A DNA stretch of 46,648 nucleotides from Terriglobia bacterium (GCA_023511585.1 JAIMBF010000017.1:1-46648), one strand, 5' to 3'. Shown: positions 17,117 through 24,443, numbered from the stretch's first letter. The notes: generated from the sequence alone by a model not told the origin. Numbers and translations: made by a program.

Positions 17117-18175
17117 ATGGCAGGCCAGCCGATCGGCCAGCCAGAGCTCGTTCCGGTCCTGCCCAATCATCGCTTCGATGAGGCGGCGCTGGAGCGATAT
17201 TTGGCAGAACATTTGCCGGGCTTTCGCGGCGGGCTCCGCGTGCGCCAGTTTCAAGGCGGCCAATCGAACCCGACATTTCACTTGGAAACCGAAAACGGGG
17301 CCTATGTGCTCCGCAAGAAACCGCCCGGCAAATTGTTGCCTTCCGCGCATGCGGTCGATCGCGAATTTACCGTCCTGAAAGCGCTTGCCGCAACCGGCGT
17401 GCCGGTGCCGCGCGTGCACTTGCTCTGCACGGATGAAAGCGTGATCGGGCAGATGTTCTATATCATGGATTACATACCGGGGCGCGTGTTTGCCGATCGT
17501 TTGTTGCCCGGCCTTTCGCCCGCCGAACGCGCCGCCATGCATGACGATATGAACCGTGTTTTGGCGGTGTTGCATCAAGTGGATTGGCGTGCCGTCGGGC
17601 TGGAAGGGTTCGGCCGCCCGGAGGGTTATTTTGCGCGCCAAATCGCGCGTTGGACCAAACAATATCTCGCCGCGCGCACCGAAGATGTTCCGGCCATGGA
17701 AAAACTCATGGCCTGGCTTGCCGAGCGGCCGCCGCCGCCCGACGAAGCGGTGATCGTGCATGGTGATTATCGGCTCGGCAATTTGCTCTTCCATCCCTCC
17801 GAGCCGCGGGTGGTTGCCGTTTTGGACTGGGAGCTTTCCACCATCGGCCATCCTTTGGCGGATTTGGCTTACAACGTCTTGACCTATCGCTTGCCGGAAT
17901 CCGCAGGCGGCGCGCCGGAAGCCGCGCTTGTGGCGTTGGGCGTTCCCTCGGAAGCCGAATACGTGGCGCAATATTGTGCGCGCACGGGGCGCGAAAACGT
18001 TCCCGATCTGGAATATGCGATCGTCTTCTCCATGTTCCGCCTTGCCGCAATCCTGGCCGGCGTCTATCGACGCGGCTTGGACGGAAACGCCGCCGATGCC
18101 CGCGCGATTGCGCGCGGTGTGGCGTTTCGCGAAACCGCCGAACGGGCCTGGGCTTTCGCACAAGCCTTGGATTGA
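17117..18175 (+). CDS. Aminoglycoside phosphotransferase-fold kinase (ACAD10/11 kinase domain, LvaA-like)
   Basis: A 352-residue kinase-fold protein that closely follows the N-terminal kinase domain of human ACAD10/11 and LvaA. It has the nucleotide-binding lysines in YVLRKKPPG (63-71), the catalytic loop VHGDYRLGNLLFHP with Asp217 and Asn222, and the metal-binding AVLDWELSTIGHPLADLA with Asp237. The family phosphorylates the 4-hydroxyl of acyl-CoAs so that the ACAD partner can eliminate phosphate. The ATG is six bases after the SDR stop, and GGAG lies ten bases upstream. It ends the cluster; the next gene is convergent. A choline-type or antibiotic substrate is less likely given the neighbours. 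Confidence 0.9.
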   Translation: MAGQPIGQPELVPVLPNHRFDEAALERYLAEHLPGFRGGLRVRQFQGGQSNPTFHLETENGAYVLRKKPPGKLLPSAHAVDREFTVLKALAATGVPVPRVHLLCTDESVIGQMFYIMDYIPGRVFADRLLPGLSPAERAAMHDDMNRVLAVLHQVDWRAVGLEGFGRPEGYFARQIARWTKQYLAARTEDVPAMEKLMAWLAERPPPPDEAVIVHGDYRLGNLLFHPSEPRVVAVLDWELSTIGHPLADLAYNVLTYRLPESAGGAPEAALVALGVPSEAEYVAQYCARTGRENVPDLEYAIVFSMFRLAAILAGVYRRGLDGNAADARAIARGVAFRETAERAWAFAQALD

Positions 18176-18196
18176 GCCGAAACCTGCCGAAACGCT

Positions 18197-19327
18197 TTAT
18201 TCCATTCGGAACCGTTCCAAAGCCGCGCGCTTAATCTCAACGCCAAGCCCGGGCCCGGTTGGAATCTCCACCCAACCGTTGCGTTGTACAATCGGCTCTT
18301 GCAGCACTTCCATGCGGAAGGGGTGTTCCGATTGGTCAAATTCCAAAACCGGCTCGATGGGGAAAAGTCCCGGCGGATTGTGCGGCAATACGGCAAGAAC
18401 CTGAAGCGCCGCCGCCATGCCGATTCCCGTGCCCCAAACATGGGGGTTGACGCGTACCCCGAACGCATTCGCCATATCGGCGATTTTCTTGCATTCCGAA
18501 ATGCCGCCCGCGGCGCACGTATCCGGCTGCAAAATGTCAAGTAAGCGATCGGCGATGAGCTTGCGAAACCCCCAACGGGTAAATTCCGCTTCGCCCCCCG
18601 CAATCGGAATCTTCAGCGCGGCTTTGGTTTCGCGATAGCCTTGCCAATCTTCCGGCGGAACCGGCTCTTCAAACCACGCGATGCGATAGTCCTCGATCTG
18701 CCGGCCGAGTGCAATCGCGGCGGTGGCATCGTAAGCATGGTTGGCGTCCACCATGATCGTGATGTTTTCGCCAACAAGCTTCCGCACCGCCCGACACAGC
18801 GCAATATCGCCCTCTATACCGAAGCCGAGCTTGAGCTTGATCGCGGTAAAACCGGAAGCAACGCGCGTTTCCGCTTCTTCCAGCAAATACTTGAGCGGGT
18901 CGCCCGCGCGCTTGCGATAAAAGCCGGTGGCATAAGCTTGCACGCGGGTGCGCAACGGCCCGCCGAGCAAGCGGTAAATCGGCAAACCCAACGCGCGCCC
19001 CTTGAGATCCCAAAGCGCGATATCGATGGCGCTTTGGGCCTCGATCGGCAAGCCTTTCCGGCCGTGATCGCGCAGGCGGTTGTACAGCCGTTGCCAAATC
19101 TCGTCGGTGGCAAACGCATCCGAGCCGATCAATTCCGGCGCATAATGCGCAACGATGGCGGCAACGGGCTTCGGCGGGCCGAAGGCCTCGCCAAAGCCGC
19201 TGGTTCCGTCTTCGCCGATCACTTCCACAATGCATGCGCCGCGGCTTTCCACCCAGCCTTGCGAATAGGCAAAAGGCTCGGAAAGCGGCGCCGACAGTGC
19301 ATAGATTTTTACGTCTCGGATCCGCAT
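18197..19327 (-). CDS. Enolase-superfamily enzyme, D-galactarolactone cycloisomerase-like
   Basis: A 376-residue member of the mandelate racemase subgroup. All catalytic positions are present: the KxK pair Lys164/Lys166 (IKLKLGFG), metal ligands Asp194 (MVDAN), Glu220 (WFEEP) and Glu246 (AGGEAE), and the Asp269 (LQPD)/His296 (NPHVWGTG) dyad. The numbering is within one of mandelate racemase itself. The C-terminal segments IEPVLEFD and GPGLGVEI, and the overall spacing, resemble the Agrobacterium D-galactarolactone cycloisomerase, which acts in galacturonate oxidation. Other sugar-acid dehydratases share much of this. The start at 19327 has GGAGG upstream; the frame is open further, but the extension has no family character. 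It lies 55 bases after ymdB. Confidence 0.85.
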   Translation of the reverse strand: MRIRDVKIYALSAPLSEPFAYSQGWVESRGACIVEVIGEDGTSGFGEAFGPPKPVAAIVAHYAPELIGSDAFATDEIWQRLYNRLRDHGRKGLPIEAQSAIDIALWDLKGRALGLPIYRLLGGPLRTRVQAYATGFYRKRAGDPLKYLLEEAETRVASGFTAIKLKLGFGIEGDIALCRAVRKLVGENITIMVDANHAYDATAAIALGRQIEDYRIAWFEEPVPPEDWQGYRETKAALKIPIAGGEAEFTRWGFRKLIADRLLDILQPDTCAAGGISECKKIADMANAFGVRVNPHVWGTGIGMAAALQVLAVLPHNPPGLFPIEPVLEFDQSEHPFRMEVLQEPIVQRNGWVEIPTGPGLGVEIKRAALERFRME

Positions 19328-19382
19328 CGTTGCCTCCGTTCTTTGTTGCGGTTCGTTTCCTCCTGTATCGGCGCACGCAGGC

Positions 19383-20198
19383 TCAAAGCCGCGGCATGGC
19401 CTCGGAAAGCAAACCCCCGCGTCGAATGGGTTCAATGCGGCGGGCAAGGCCGCTCTGATCATCGGTTTCCACGAAGACGCCGCAAATGCTTGCCTCACCT
19501 TCGGCGGGGGCCAGTCTTTCTCCGGGCATTTTGCGCCAAAAGCGCGCGATGGCCGTCTCCTTGCTCATACCGATGACGCTATCGTAATCACCGCACATGC
19601 CGATATCGGTCTGATAGGCCGTGCCGCGCGGCAGGATTTGATGATCGGCGGTGGGGCAATGGGTGTGCGTGCCCACAATAAGTGACGCGCGGCCGTCGAA
19701 AGAATGCGCAAAGGCCATTTTTTCGCTGGTCGCTTCCGCGTGAAAATCAATGACGATCGCCTGCACGCTCACCCCGAGCCGATACCGCTCGAGAATTTCG
19801 TCCGTGGCACGAAAGGGGCAATCCAGCGCCTCCATATACAAGCGCCCCATCGCGTTGATCACCAACGTACGCCGACCATCCGGCAGCGAAACCATGGCGG
19901 ATCCGGCGCCGGGCGTGCCCGGAGGAAAATTCAGCGGGCGAATCAGTTTGGGCTCGCTTGCGATGAAGGGGATGATTTCTTTGCGATCCCAGGCATGATT
20001 GCCGAGCGTAATAATATCGACTCCGGCATCGAATAAGGCCCGCGCCATCTCCGGGGCAAGCCCGAAGCCATGGCTCGCGTTCTCTCCATTCACCACGGCG
20101 AGATCCACGGCCAACGCGCGGCGCAAGCCGGGCATCGCGGCGATCACGGCTTCCCGGCCGCTCCGCCCGACAATATCGCCAAGAAACAAAATGCGCAT
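19383..20198 (-). CDS. ymdB: YmdB-family metallophosphoesterase
   Basis: A 271-residue protein of the TIGR00282/YmdB family. It is a dinuclear metal phosphoesterase; the Bacillus member hydrolyses cyclic nucleotides. Metal ligands can be read directly: Asp8 (FLGDIVG), Glu39/Asn40 (NGENAS), Asn67/His68 (TLGNHAWD), His153 (DFHAEATSEK), His178 and His180 (VGTHTHCPTAD). The length is normal. It sits downstream of 6S RNA and zapA on the same strand, a neighbourhood conserved in many alphaproteobacteria, although the 5-formyltetrahydrofolate cyclo-ligase gene that often lies between is absent. Confidence 0.93.
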   Translation of the reverse strand: MRILFLGDIVGRSGREAVIAAMPGLRRALAVDLAVVNGENASHGFGLAPEMARALFDAGVDIITLGNHAWDRKEIIPFIASEPKLIRPLNFPPGTPGAGSAMVSLPDGRRTLVINAMGRLYMEALDCPFRATDEILERYRLGVSVQAIVIDFHAEATSEKMAFAHSFDGRASLIVGTHTHCPTADHQILPRGTAYQTDIGMCGDYDSVIGMSKETAIARFWRKMPGERLAPAEGEASICGVFVETDDQSGLARRIEPIRRGGLLSEAMPRL

Positions 20199-20357
20199 GC
20201 GCTCAGCCTATTCTGCAGAAAGAAACCATCCCATCGGGATTCGGTGCCGGCGCAAGCGTTTGCCACGCAGCGAAGCTCTCCGGCAAGGGTAAGGGGATCG
20301 GCTTTGCCTGCGGGTAGGGAGAGAGGCGTCGGCGGAGCCGCCCTGGCCGTTGGCGTT

Positions 20358-20503
20358 TCATCCTCCCAAGGCCCGCGTGTGCAGGTGGGCGCCAGATACC
20401 GTGACCAGGGCCACGGCAGAGCCAGCTCCCTGGAGAATGCTTACTGGCCCCGGGGATAAGTTGCCTGACGCACCGGGCAGCTCCATGAAACTACTTAGGG
20501 CTC
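20358..20503 (-). ncRNA. ssrS: 6S RNA
   Basis: Read on the minus strand, this stretch has the alphaproteobacterial 6S RNA pattern: a GC-rich 5' arm, a CCCCGGGGCC element, a central region with CTCCAGGGAGCTGG, then GGCCCTGGTCACGGTA and GGCGCCCACCTG near the 3' end. The outer closing stem can be drawn from CCTAAG (20499-20494) pairing with CTTGGG (20371-20366, with one G-U pair). 6S RNA binds housekeeping RNA polymerase by mimicking an open promoter and is typically encoded just downstream of zapA, as here. Its 5' end overlaps the zapA stop codon. The ends are estimated to within about ten bases. Confidence 0.82.
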
Positions 20504-20839
20504 TTCGAAGGATGCCGCAATCTCCTCGGCGCGGTCGGCAAGCGCGGCGATTTTGAAGGCAAGCTCGGGCGCCACCGCGCCGGAACGCATCGCCTCGACG
20601 CTTTCCGGGCCGTTGTGGTTCGCCGCCTCCATCGCTTTCTTTAAATCGTGCAGCTCGTCCGCCAGCAGCAACGCCGCCAACATCAAGAGCCGGGCTTCCC
20701 CGCTCGGGCCGGCCACCGCTTTGATGCGCTCGATGCGCTCGTCCACCTGCTGGGCCATCGCCTGCAAATGGGCTTCCTGACCGTCTTCGCATCCAACGGT
20801 ATAGGCATACCCGTTGATTCGTACCGTGACTTGCGCCAT
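20495..20839 (-). CDS. zapA: Cell division protein ZapA
   Basis: A 114-residue protein. ZapA promotes FtsZ bundling at the division site. The N-terminal head is VTVRINGYAYTVGCEDGQEAHL, the family pattern, and is followed by a long helix (VDERIERIKAVAG, then RLLMLAALLLADELHDLKKAME) that would form the tetramer coiled coil. The C-terminal tail is Ala/Glu-rich. I chose the ATG giving MAQVTVRING; the longer open frame upstream overlaps the preceding gene. The stop codon TAA lies inside the 5' end of the 6S RNA. An upstream small coiled-coil gene ends five bases before it. Confidence 0.9.
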   Translation of the reverse strand: MAQVTVRINGYAYTVGCEDGQEAHLQAMAQQVDERIERIKAVAGPSGEARLLMLAALLLADELHDLKKAMEAANHNGPESVEAMRSGAVAPELAFKIAALADRAEEIAASFEEP

Positions 20840-20844
20840 GGGTC

Positions 20845-21051
20845 TTACGCATCCTTCTCCGGCTCGGCGAGCACGGCTTTGAGCTTTGCGATAATCGTAT
20901 CGAGGTGCAAGACAATTTCGGCCAGCGCGGGATGGACCTCCTTGCCGGGCTCGGCCGCGGCCTTGCGCGCGCGCGCCGCATTGGCGGCAATGCGCTCCAG
21001 CGCTGCTTCCAAGCGTGTGATTGCGGCAGTCTCGTCTTCGGTTTCCGCCAT
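20845..21051 (-). CDS. Small coiled-coil protein upstream of zapA (DUF4164-like)
   Basis: A 68-residue, Ala/Glu-rich helical protein with heptad-like spacing across about residues 10-65 (ITRLEAALERI, then IVLHLDTIIAKLKAVL). Small proteins of this type commonly precede zapA in alphaproteobacteria and are often labelled DUF4164, but the function is unknown. GGGAGG lies five bases before the ATG at 21051, which is why I prefer it to the ATG at 21093. The gap to zapA is five bases, so the two are probably co-translated. Sequence similarity was judged only by pattern. Confidence 0.7.
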   Translation of the reverse strand: MAETEDETAAITRLEAALERIAANAARARKAAAEPGKEVHPALAEIVLHLDTIIAKLKAVLAEPEKDA

Positions 21052-21114
21052 CGCGGCCTCCCGCGCGTTGTGAGAGAGAAAGGGTGAAAGCAAGGGAGCA
21101 GCGGGTCGTCAAGC

Positions 21115-21525
21115 ATGATCACGTATCCGGCGGTGATGGTGCATGGCTTGAACGATGCGTTGGCGGCCTTGGCGCCCGGTCTGCCGGTCACCTTGCTGTC
21201 CGCCCCGGGGGCGGGATGCTTCCTGGGTGCCGGCTTCTGGCGCGCCTTGGTGGCGGCCGCAACCAAGGAATATCCCGCCACCCCTTGCCAAGACGTTCTG
21301 GATTGCGCAGACGCACCGGGGCGCGCCTTGGAGGCCTTACGAATGGGGCAAAAAATTCTGGTGCTCTGGCCGGAGGTGCCGGGCTGGCAGGCAGCGGCGG
21401 AGGCGGCACGGGCTTGCAACGCTGTTCTGCTTGCCGAAGCGCCGCCCGCGCTGGACCTTGCGCGTCCCGGCGCGCTGCGCAGGCTTCCCGATTGGCTGAA
21501 TCGCATGACAGGACAGTCGGGTTAA
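21115..21525 (+). CDS. Hypothetical protein upstream of class I aldolase
   Basis: A 136-residue soluble protein I cannot assign. It has an N-terminal VMVHGLNDALAAL segment, a glycine-rich SAPGAGCFLGAGFWRAL, a central CQDVLDCADAPGRALEAL containing two cysteines, and a strand KILVLWPEV. The alternation of short strands and helices suggests a small alpha/beta fold. It is divergent from the zapA group and 45 bases ahead of the aldolase on the same strand, so it is probably co-transcribed with it. Codon use resembles its neighbours. The ribosome binding site is weak. Confidence 0.7.
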   Translation: MITYPAVMVHGLNDALAALAPGLPVTLLSAPGAGCFLGAGFWRALVAAATKEYPATPCQDVLDCADAPGRALEALRMGQKILVLWPEVPGWQAAAEAARACNAVLLAEAPPALDLARPGALRRLPDWLNRMTGQSG

Positions 21526-21570
21526 ACTAAAACGGCAACGATACCACTTTCTCGGCGAGGGAGAACGACC

Positions 21571-22491
21571 ATGCGCATCACCCAGCGTGTCAAAGAGATT
21601 TTGAGCTGGTACGAAGGCATCAATCCCGGTACCAAAGCGAATCTCGCGCGAATTTTGATGGAAGGAAAGCTCGGCGGCACCGGCAAGCTGGTGATTCTGC
21701 CGGTGGATCAGGGCTTTGAACATGGCCCGGCGCGGAGTTTCGCGCCCAACCCGCCGGCTTACGACCCCCATTACCACTTCCAGCTTGCCGTCGAGGCCGG
21801 GCTTTCGGCCTATGCGGCGCCGCTCGGCATGATCGAAGCGGGGGCGGATAGCTTCGCCGGCGCCATTCCGCTGATTTTGAAGCTCAACAGCAGCAACGCC
21901 CTGGCCACTGCCAAAGACCAAGCCATCACCGGCTCGGTGCGCGATGCGCTGCGGCTCGGCTGCGCAGCGATCGGCTTTACCATCTACCCCGGCAGCGAAT
22001 ATGCCCTCGAGCAAATGGAAGAGCTGCGCGCACTGGCCGAAGAGGCCAAAGCCGCGGGGCTTGCCGTTGTGGTTTGGAGCTATCCGCGCGGGCCGGGTTT
22101 GGACAAGGCGGCGGAAACGGCCCTCGATATCTGCGCTTACGCAGCCCATATGGCGGCTTTGCTGGGTGCGCATATTATCAAAGTCAAGCCGCCCACCGAC
22201 CATATTGCCTTGGACGCCGCCAAAAAAGTCTATGAAAAACAAGGCATCGACCGCTCCACCTTGGCGCGGCGCGTGGAGCATGTGATGCAGGCCGCCTTCA
22301 ACGGCCGCCGGTTGGTGGTCTTTTCGGGCGGGGAAAGCACCGGCACGGAAGAGCTTCTGGAAACCATCCGGGGGCTCCGCGACGGCGGCGCATCGGGCAG
22401 TATCATCGGCCGTAATACGTTCCAACGGCCAAAAGAGGAGGCGCTTGCCCTTCTTGCTAAAATTATCGAGATTTACCAAGGCCGTGCCTAG
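21571..22491 (+). CDS. Class I fructose-bisphosphate aldolase (DhnA/FbaB type)
   Basis: A 306-residue aldolase of the archaeal/FbaB type, cleaving fructose 1,6-bisphosphate to glyceraldehyde 3-phosphate and dihydroxyacetone phosphate through a lysine Schiff base. Key parts are [11 protein letters not shown] (43-53), the strand [16 protein letters not shown] (168-174 region), HIIKVKPP, where the Schiff-base Lys is 204 or 206, and the phosphate-binding FSGGES and [10 protein letters not shown] loops. GGGAGAA precedes the ATG. The end overlaps the start of thiE by a few bases. The length is slightly above that of the bacterial FbaB core domain. Confidence 0.92.
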   Translation: MRITQRVKEILSWYEGINPGTKANLARILMEGKLGGTGKLVILPVDQGFEHGPARSFAPNPPAYDPHYHFQLAVEAGLSAYAAPLGMIEAGADSFAGAIPLILKLNSSNALATAKDQAITGSVRDALRLGCAAIGFTIYPGSEYALEQMEELRALAEEAKAAGLAVVVWSYPRGPGLDKAAETALDICAYAAHMAALLGAHIIKVKPPTDHIALDAAKKVYEKQGIDRSTLARRVEHVMQAAFNGRRLVVFSGGESTGTEELLETIRGLRDGGASGSIIGRNTFQRPKEEALALLAKIIEIYQGRA

Positions 22492-23137
22492 TTCTCATGC
22501 CTCGGACGAACGCTGTCGGCTGTATTTGATCACGCCGCCGGCGTTCGACCCGCTTGCATTCCGCGACACACTCGCCGCCGCCTTGGACGCGGACGACGTC
22601 GCCGCGGTCCAGCTGCGTCTGAAGCCGGCCGATGAGTCAAGCCTCCGCCGCGCGATTGAAGTGCTTCGCCCGGTGGTGCAAGAACGCGGCGTGGCGTTTC
22701 TGATCAACGACCGGCCGGATCTTGCGGTGGAGTTTGAGTGCGACGGCGCCCATGTCGGGCAGACCGATACCTCGGCACGCGAAGCGCGGCGCATTTTAGG
22801 CACCAAGAAAACCTTGGGCGTGACTTGCCATGCAAGCCGGCACCTTGCCATGCAAGCCGGAGAGGACGGCGCCGATTACGTTGCTTTCGGCGCGTTTTTC
22901 CCAACCGAGACAAAAGCCACCACGCACCGCGCCGATGTTGAAATTTTGCGATGGTGGTCGGAGCTGATGGAGCTTCCCTCGGTGGCCATCGGCGGCATTA
23001 CCCCGGAAAATTGTGCACCGCTGGTGCAGGCGGGGGCGGATTTTCTGGCGGTCATTTCTGCGGTGTGGAATCACCCGGAAGGGGCCGCCGCCGGGGTGCG
23101 CGCCATGAACGCGGCGATTCGCGCCGCTTTGCGCTGA
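22484..23137 (+). CDS. thiE: Thiamine-phosphate synthase ThiE
   Basis: ThiE joins the thiazole and pyrimidine halves of thiamine. In the 217-residue form it shows YLITPP near the N-terminus, VQLRLK (usually QLRDK), the pyrophosphate-site [42 protein letters not shown] and the phosphate loop [10 protein letters not shown] prefer the GTG at 22484, which overlaps the aldolase stop by eight bases; an in-frame ATG at 22445 would add 13 residues. No TPP riboswitch is visible, as expected for a gene inside a transcript. A 17-base direct repeat occurs within it (22824-22860). Confidence 0.9.
   Translation: MPSSHASDERCRLYLITPPAFDPLAFRDTLAAALDADDVAAVQLRLKPADESSLRRAIEVLRPVVQERGVAFLINDRPDLAVEFECDGAHVGQTDTSAREARRILGTKKTLGVTCHASRHLAMQAGEDGADYVAFGAFFPTETKATTHRADVEILRWWSELMELPSVAIGGITPENCAPLVQAGADFLAVISAVWNHPEGAAAGVRAMNAAIRAALR
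22824..22860 (+). repeat. 17-base direct repeat, 20-base period, inside thiE
   Basis: CTTGCCATGCAAGCCGG occurs at 22824-22840 and again at 22844-22860. The 20-base period is not a multiple of three, so the copies are read in different frames (CHASR, then LAMQAG). Each copy contains CTTGC/GCAAG around CAT and could form a small hairpin. Confidence 0.9.
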
Positions 23138-23171
23138 TCGCCGAAGCCGGCACAGCTGACGCGGCTTTGCG

Positions 23172-23690
23172 TTATTTCCCGCTTTGCAAATGCGCCGCCG
23201 CCAGTGTCAGCAATTCTTGCAGCTTGGGAATCGGCACGATCGTCGTGGCATCCGGCATCTCGACGACAAGCAGCAGGCTTTGGTTTCCCTGTTGTAGTCG
23301 GCAAAACGACATACCGGGCGCGGCCGCCATCGCTTGCGGCATGGCCGCCGTGCCGCAGCGGAAGGCCCCCATGGTATTCACCCGCACCGTTGCGGATTTG
23401 GCGCGCCATGGGGCCAGAGGGTCCGGCTCGGCGGTGAGCGGGGAAAGGCGAAGCATCATTTTCCCGTTGCCGAGCTTGCCTTGGCAGACTGAGGCGTGTT
23501 CGTCATCCCCCGGTTTGCTCGCCGCAAGCCCGGCGGGCGCAAGGCTGAGCGTTGCTTCGATCTCGCTCTCCGAAAGCAGGCGGCACGCATCCGCGGCTGC
23601 CGCCGCCTCCGTTGCGTCTGCTGCCTCCGCCCGCAGCGCTGCCGGAAACGCGAAACCGCAGAAAAGCAAAAAGAAAACGAGGGGGCGCAT
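23172..23690 (-). CDS. Exported protein of unknown function
   Basis: A 172-residue protein with a clear signal peptide (MRPLVFFLLFCGFAFPAALRAEA, cleavage near residue 22), so it is probably periplasmic. The mature part has cysteines in DACRLLSES, SVCQGKLGN, FRCGTAA and SFCRLQQGN, suggesting two disulfides, and a central strand KMMLRLSPL. The DACRLLSESEIEATL opening resembles that of secreted DUF3558-like proteins, but I cannot assign a family. It is the last of three exported-protein genes on the minus strand, 29 bases after the lipoprotein gene. The open frame runs upstream to 23984, where it overlaps that gene and is not used. Confidence 0.75.
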   Translation of the reverse strand: MRPLVFFLLFCGFAFPAALRAEAADATEAAAAADACRLLSESEIEATLSLAPAGLAASKPGDDEHASVCQGKLGNGKMMLRLSPLTAEPDPLAPWRAKSATVRVNTMGAFRCGTAAMPQAMAAAPGMSFCRLQQGNQSLLLVVEMPDATTIVPIPKLQELLTLAAAHLQSGK

Positions 23691-23719
23691 CGGTGCCTCG
23701 CAGAAGAAACGCGTGAATT

Positions 23720-24043
23720 TCAACAATATCCGTGCATGCTCGCGCTTTGCACTTTGCCTTGATAGATTTCCACGGTGGTTTGGCAAATCGCAACCGGCGG
23801 GCCGAAGCTGAAGTCCGAAAACGGGGCAGGCTGATTGTATGCCAAAAACCGGTGGCCATCCACCTCGTAGGTTTGTTGCGGCAGGCCGAGCGCGCGGATG
23901 GCGTCCGCCTCGGTTCGGCCCACCAACCCTGCCAGGAAAGCCTGCCGCCGCGCCCGTGCCTCTTGCATCGCATGATCGGCACAAGCGGCCAGAGAGCCTG
24001 CCATCAACGCCAAAATCACCGGCCAGAGAAAACCAGATCGCAT
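23720..24043 (-). CDS. Small lipoprotein with C-terminal HG-x-C motif (paralogue 1)
   Basis: A 107-residue lipoprotein: signal peptide with lipobox LAAC, giving lipidated Cys21. The mature part starts with a helix (MQEARARRQAFLAGLVGRTE) and a short BamE/SmpA-like segment, DAIRALGLPQQTYEVDGHRF, then a C-terminal hairpin with the pattern CxTTxxIxxGxVxSxSxHGxC. The second copy of this architecture is the gene immediately upstream. The arrangement of an N-terminal helix, a G-x-P turn and C-terminal strands is like small outer-membrane assembly lipoproteins, but that is inference. The start at 24043 fits the lipobox; the longer frame would add 23 residues ahead of it. Confidence 0.78.
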   Translation of the reverse strand: MRSGFLWPVILALMAGSLAACADHAMQEARARRQAFLAGLVGRTEADAIRALGLPQQTYEVDGHRFLAYNQPAPFSDFSFGPPVAICQTTVEIYQGKVQSASMHGYC

Positions 24044-24095
24044 CGTGGAGCGTCTCCGCGCGAAAGCAGATTGCGATTGCATGTGTTCATGCGAT

Positions 24096-24443
24096 TTAGC
24101 AGCCGTTTCCATGCACGGAGAAGGAGCTCACCGTGCCGTGGTCGATGACGAATGTGGTCGTGCACGTATAAACCGAGCTGGAAGGCGGAATCACGATTCC
24201 GGTCAAGAAATCGACATAGCCCGGATCGTTCACGCGGTAGGCCTGCGCATAAGTCAGGTAACGACGGCCGTTCTGCTGGGATGTATAAGTCGGCACGCCG
24301 AAGTCGCGGATCAGATCGATTTCTTTCTCACCGATATGGGTGGCGAGCATCGCGCGCCTCTGCGCCAGCGAGTCCGTGCAATTGCCGAGCACGATCAGCG
24401 AGGCTGCCCAAACCATTCGGCGAACAATCAGGCCTCGCCTCAC
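24096..24443 (-). CDS. Small lipoprotein with C-terminal HG-x-C motif (paralogue 2)
   Basis: A 115-residue paralogue of the next gene. The signal region is MRRGLIVRRMVWAASLIVLG, followed by Asn-Cys22; Asn at -1 is not ideal for a lipobox, so lipidation is less certain. The mature part repeats the same plan: helix RRAMLATHIGEKEIDLIRD, then FGVPTY, then RRYLTYAQAY, then a C-terminal CTTTxVIxxGTVSSFSVHGNGC pattern in which the His-Gly and final Cys are kept. It is probably the first gene of the three-gene exported set; the gap to paralogue 1 is 52 bases. Function unknown. Confidence 0.75.
   Translation of the reverse strand: MRRGLIVRRMVWAASLIVLGNCTDSLAQRRAMLATHIGEKEIDLIRDFGVPTYTSQQNGRRYLTYAQAYRVNDPGYVDFLTGIVIPPSSSVYTCTTTFVIDHGTVSSFSVHGNGC

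Noticed and set aside
22440-22500. Possible TPP riboswitch ahead of thiE
   Set aside because: thiE starts inside the end of the aldolase gene, leaving no leader, and no CTGAGA-type element was seen.
23144-23167. AAGCCG...CGGCTT dyad between thiE and the exported-protein gene
   Set aside because: A short stem with a 12-base loop and no clear T-run; too weak for a terminator call.
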